Part shown: positions 63,269 to 64,000 of the stretch, piece after piece
Position numbering within the stretch: the stretch's first letter is position 1
How the letters are laid out: each line of letters starts with the position of its first letter
Assembly (NCBI RefSeq): GCF_030323265.1
Contig: NZ_CP104992.1
Location: 2,145,501-2,209,500 of the forward strand
Direction of reading: 5' to 3'
From: Terrirhizobium terrae
GTDB lineage: Bacteria > Pseudomonadota > Alphaproteobacteria > Rhizobiales > Rhizobiaceae
DNA length: 64,000 bases
The notes under the pieces: model-generated
Told to the model about the DNA's origin: nothing
The model's database searches: none
Seen by the model: the letters and a program-made list of their open reading frames with translations, nothing else
Position numbers and translations under genes: made by a program

Positions 63269-63809
63269 GGCCTGATCTCCCCGGCGCTGGCCAGAAGCAG
63301 CTGTCTTGCCTTGGCAAGGCGCGACATGACCGTTCCGATCGGCACGTTGCTGATGGCTGCGATCTCCTTGTAGCTCAATCCGTGGAACTCTCTTAGCACC
63401 AGTGTTTCCCTGAGATGGACCGGCAGATCATTGACTGCATCATGCAATTTGGCTGCCCGCTGCTTGGCAAGCAGCAGGTCTTCCGGCGTCTGCACCGCAT
63501 CTCCCGCCAGCGCCCCATTCATCTCGATGTCATGACGCGTGTCGGGCGGAATGTCCTCGAGCGACACCAGCTTACTGGGGCGGTGGCGCTGCAGCCATGA
63601 ATAGGCTGCGTTGCGAACGATCGTCAGGAACCAGGCCCGTGCATTGCCCTCGGCAAAATCCTCGATGGCACGGTAGGCCTTCAGGCAGGCCTCCTGCATC
63701 ACGTCTTCCGCATCGGTGGCGTTTCCGGTCAGCCAGCGGGCAAGGCGATACCCTCGTCGATGCGCGGCAGAACGATCTGCGCGAAGCGCGCCTTCGCCAG
63801 CGTCGTCAT
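63265..63809 (-). pseudogene. ECF RNA polymerase sigma factor, apparent frameshift
   Basis: The long frame carries region 2 (YRLARWLTGNATDAEDVMQEACLKAYRAIEDF, WFLTIVRNAAYSW) and region 4 (LRETLVLREFHGLSYKEIAAISNVPIGTVMSRLAKARQLL). Its N-terminus as written does not fit, but another frame has MTTLAKARFAQIVLPRIDEG starting at ATG 63809. One added base near 63747-63751 joins them to give 181 residues. Operon with the overlapping anti-sigma gene. Confidence 0.86.
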
Positions 63810-64000
63810 CTGCCCGGGCAACCACAGCTCGGCCGCATAAAGCCATCCTCTCCGCTGCCATCGAGCGACCGGATGGCGTTAAAAGGGCGCAGATGTTTGC
63901 CGACGAGTCAAACGAAATCGGGTTGGCTGCCGCATGGGGCATGCTCCGGCATCGGGCGGTCATGGGGAGTAAGACGGTTGCGGGTAGGCTTACAAACTCG
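63810..64000. other. Right-edge region, no gene seen
   Basis: 191 bases upstream of the second ECF sigma factor. It should hold that operon's promoter, but no motif matching the TGCATCC...GTGTCT pair of the first ECF module was recognised. Confidence 0.4.

Noticed and set aside
1..64000. CRISPR array or insertion sequence
   Set aside because: No regularly spaced direct repeats and no transposase gene were found; the only recombinase is the small serine enzyme at 1973-2521.

Overview
The window reads as chromosomal DNA of a Rhizobiaceae alphaproteobacterium (Rhizobium/Agrobacterium/Neorhizobium-like). Pointers are a PodJ-type polar factor with coiled coil, Sel1 repeats and a peptidoglycan-binding end, a bacteriophytochrome with HWE kinase and receiver, a ligase-associated DEXH helicase/PdeM pair, RIME1-like intergenic repeats and very GC-rich core genes. 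The genus is inference; no rRNA or complete tRNA is present.

Bases 1 to about 12,744 are a genomic island entering from the left edge. Its right boundary is marked by a 3' tRNA-Gly fragment at 12,724-12,744, the usual attachment repeat of a tRNA-targeting integrase, with the integrase presumably beyond the left edge. The island carries two ATPase-plus-effector pairs that look like defence modules: an AAA ATPase with an HNH nuclease (ATPase cut by the edge), and a DUF3696-type ATPase with an unrecognised, possibly phospholipase D-like partner. Between them lie a serine recombinase and a 28-bp palindrome that may be its site. The rest holds a DUF805 three-gene envelope cassette, an XRE regulator, a DUF3768 gene, a promoter/leader/terminator unit, an HUH-Rep-like protein, an AlpA-like factor and several unknown genes. 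The outer parts are AT-richer than the middle, so the island looks composite.

From 12,850 onward the DNA is backbone. 12.85-21.3 kb is a peptide-type ABC transporter operon with a glycerophosphodiester phosphodiesterase and a sugar isomerase-like enzyme, divergent from a SorC/DeoR-type regulator with a clear palindromic operator. 21.3-32.5 kb holds envelope and regulatory genes (acyltransferase, glycosyltransferase, solute-binding protein, S24 repressor, LuxR response regulator), pyrD and a MATE exporter. 32.7-43.3 kb holds a methyltransferase, two tandem YitT proteins, an Rrf2/AhpD pair, the helicase/PdeM pair, a universal stress protein and an ECF sigma/anti-sigma/DUF4394 module with divergent matching promoters. 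43.3-55.6 kb has a TSUP/TIGR02186/ClC cluster, podJ, a pentapeptide protein and the phytochrome. 55.9-61.6 kb is a beta-oxidation operon; 61.7-63.8 kb has a LysE exporter and a second ECF sigma/anti-sigma pair.

One feature affects the whole annotation. Ten genes are split by apparent single-base deletions (podJ twice), mostly in runs of four or five G or C. Restoring one base per site gives full-length products with intact start/stop overlaps. These look more like consensus errors of an indel-prone assembly than real gene decay. They are listed as pseudogenes over their full extent.
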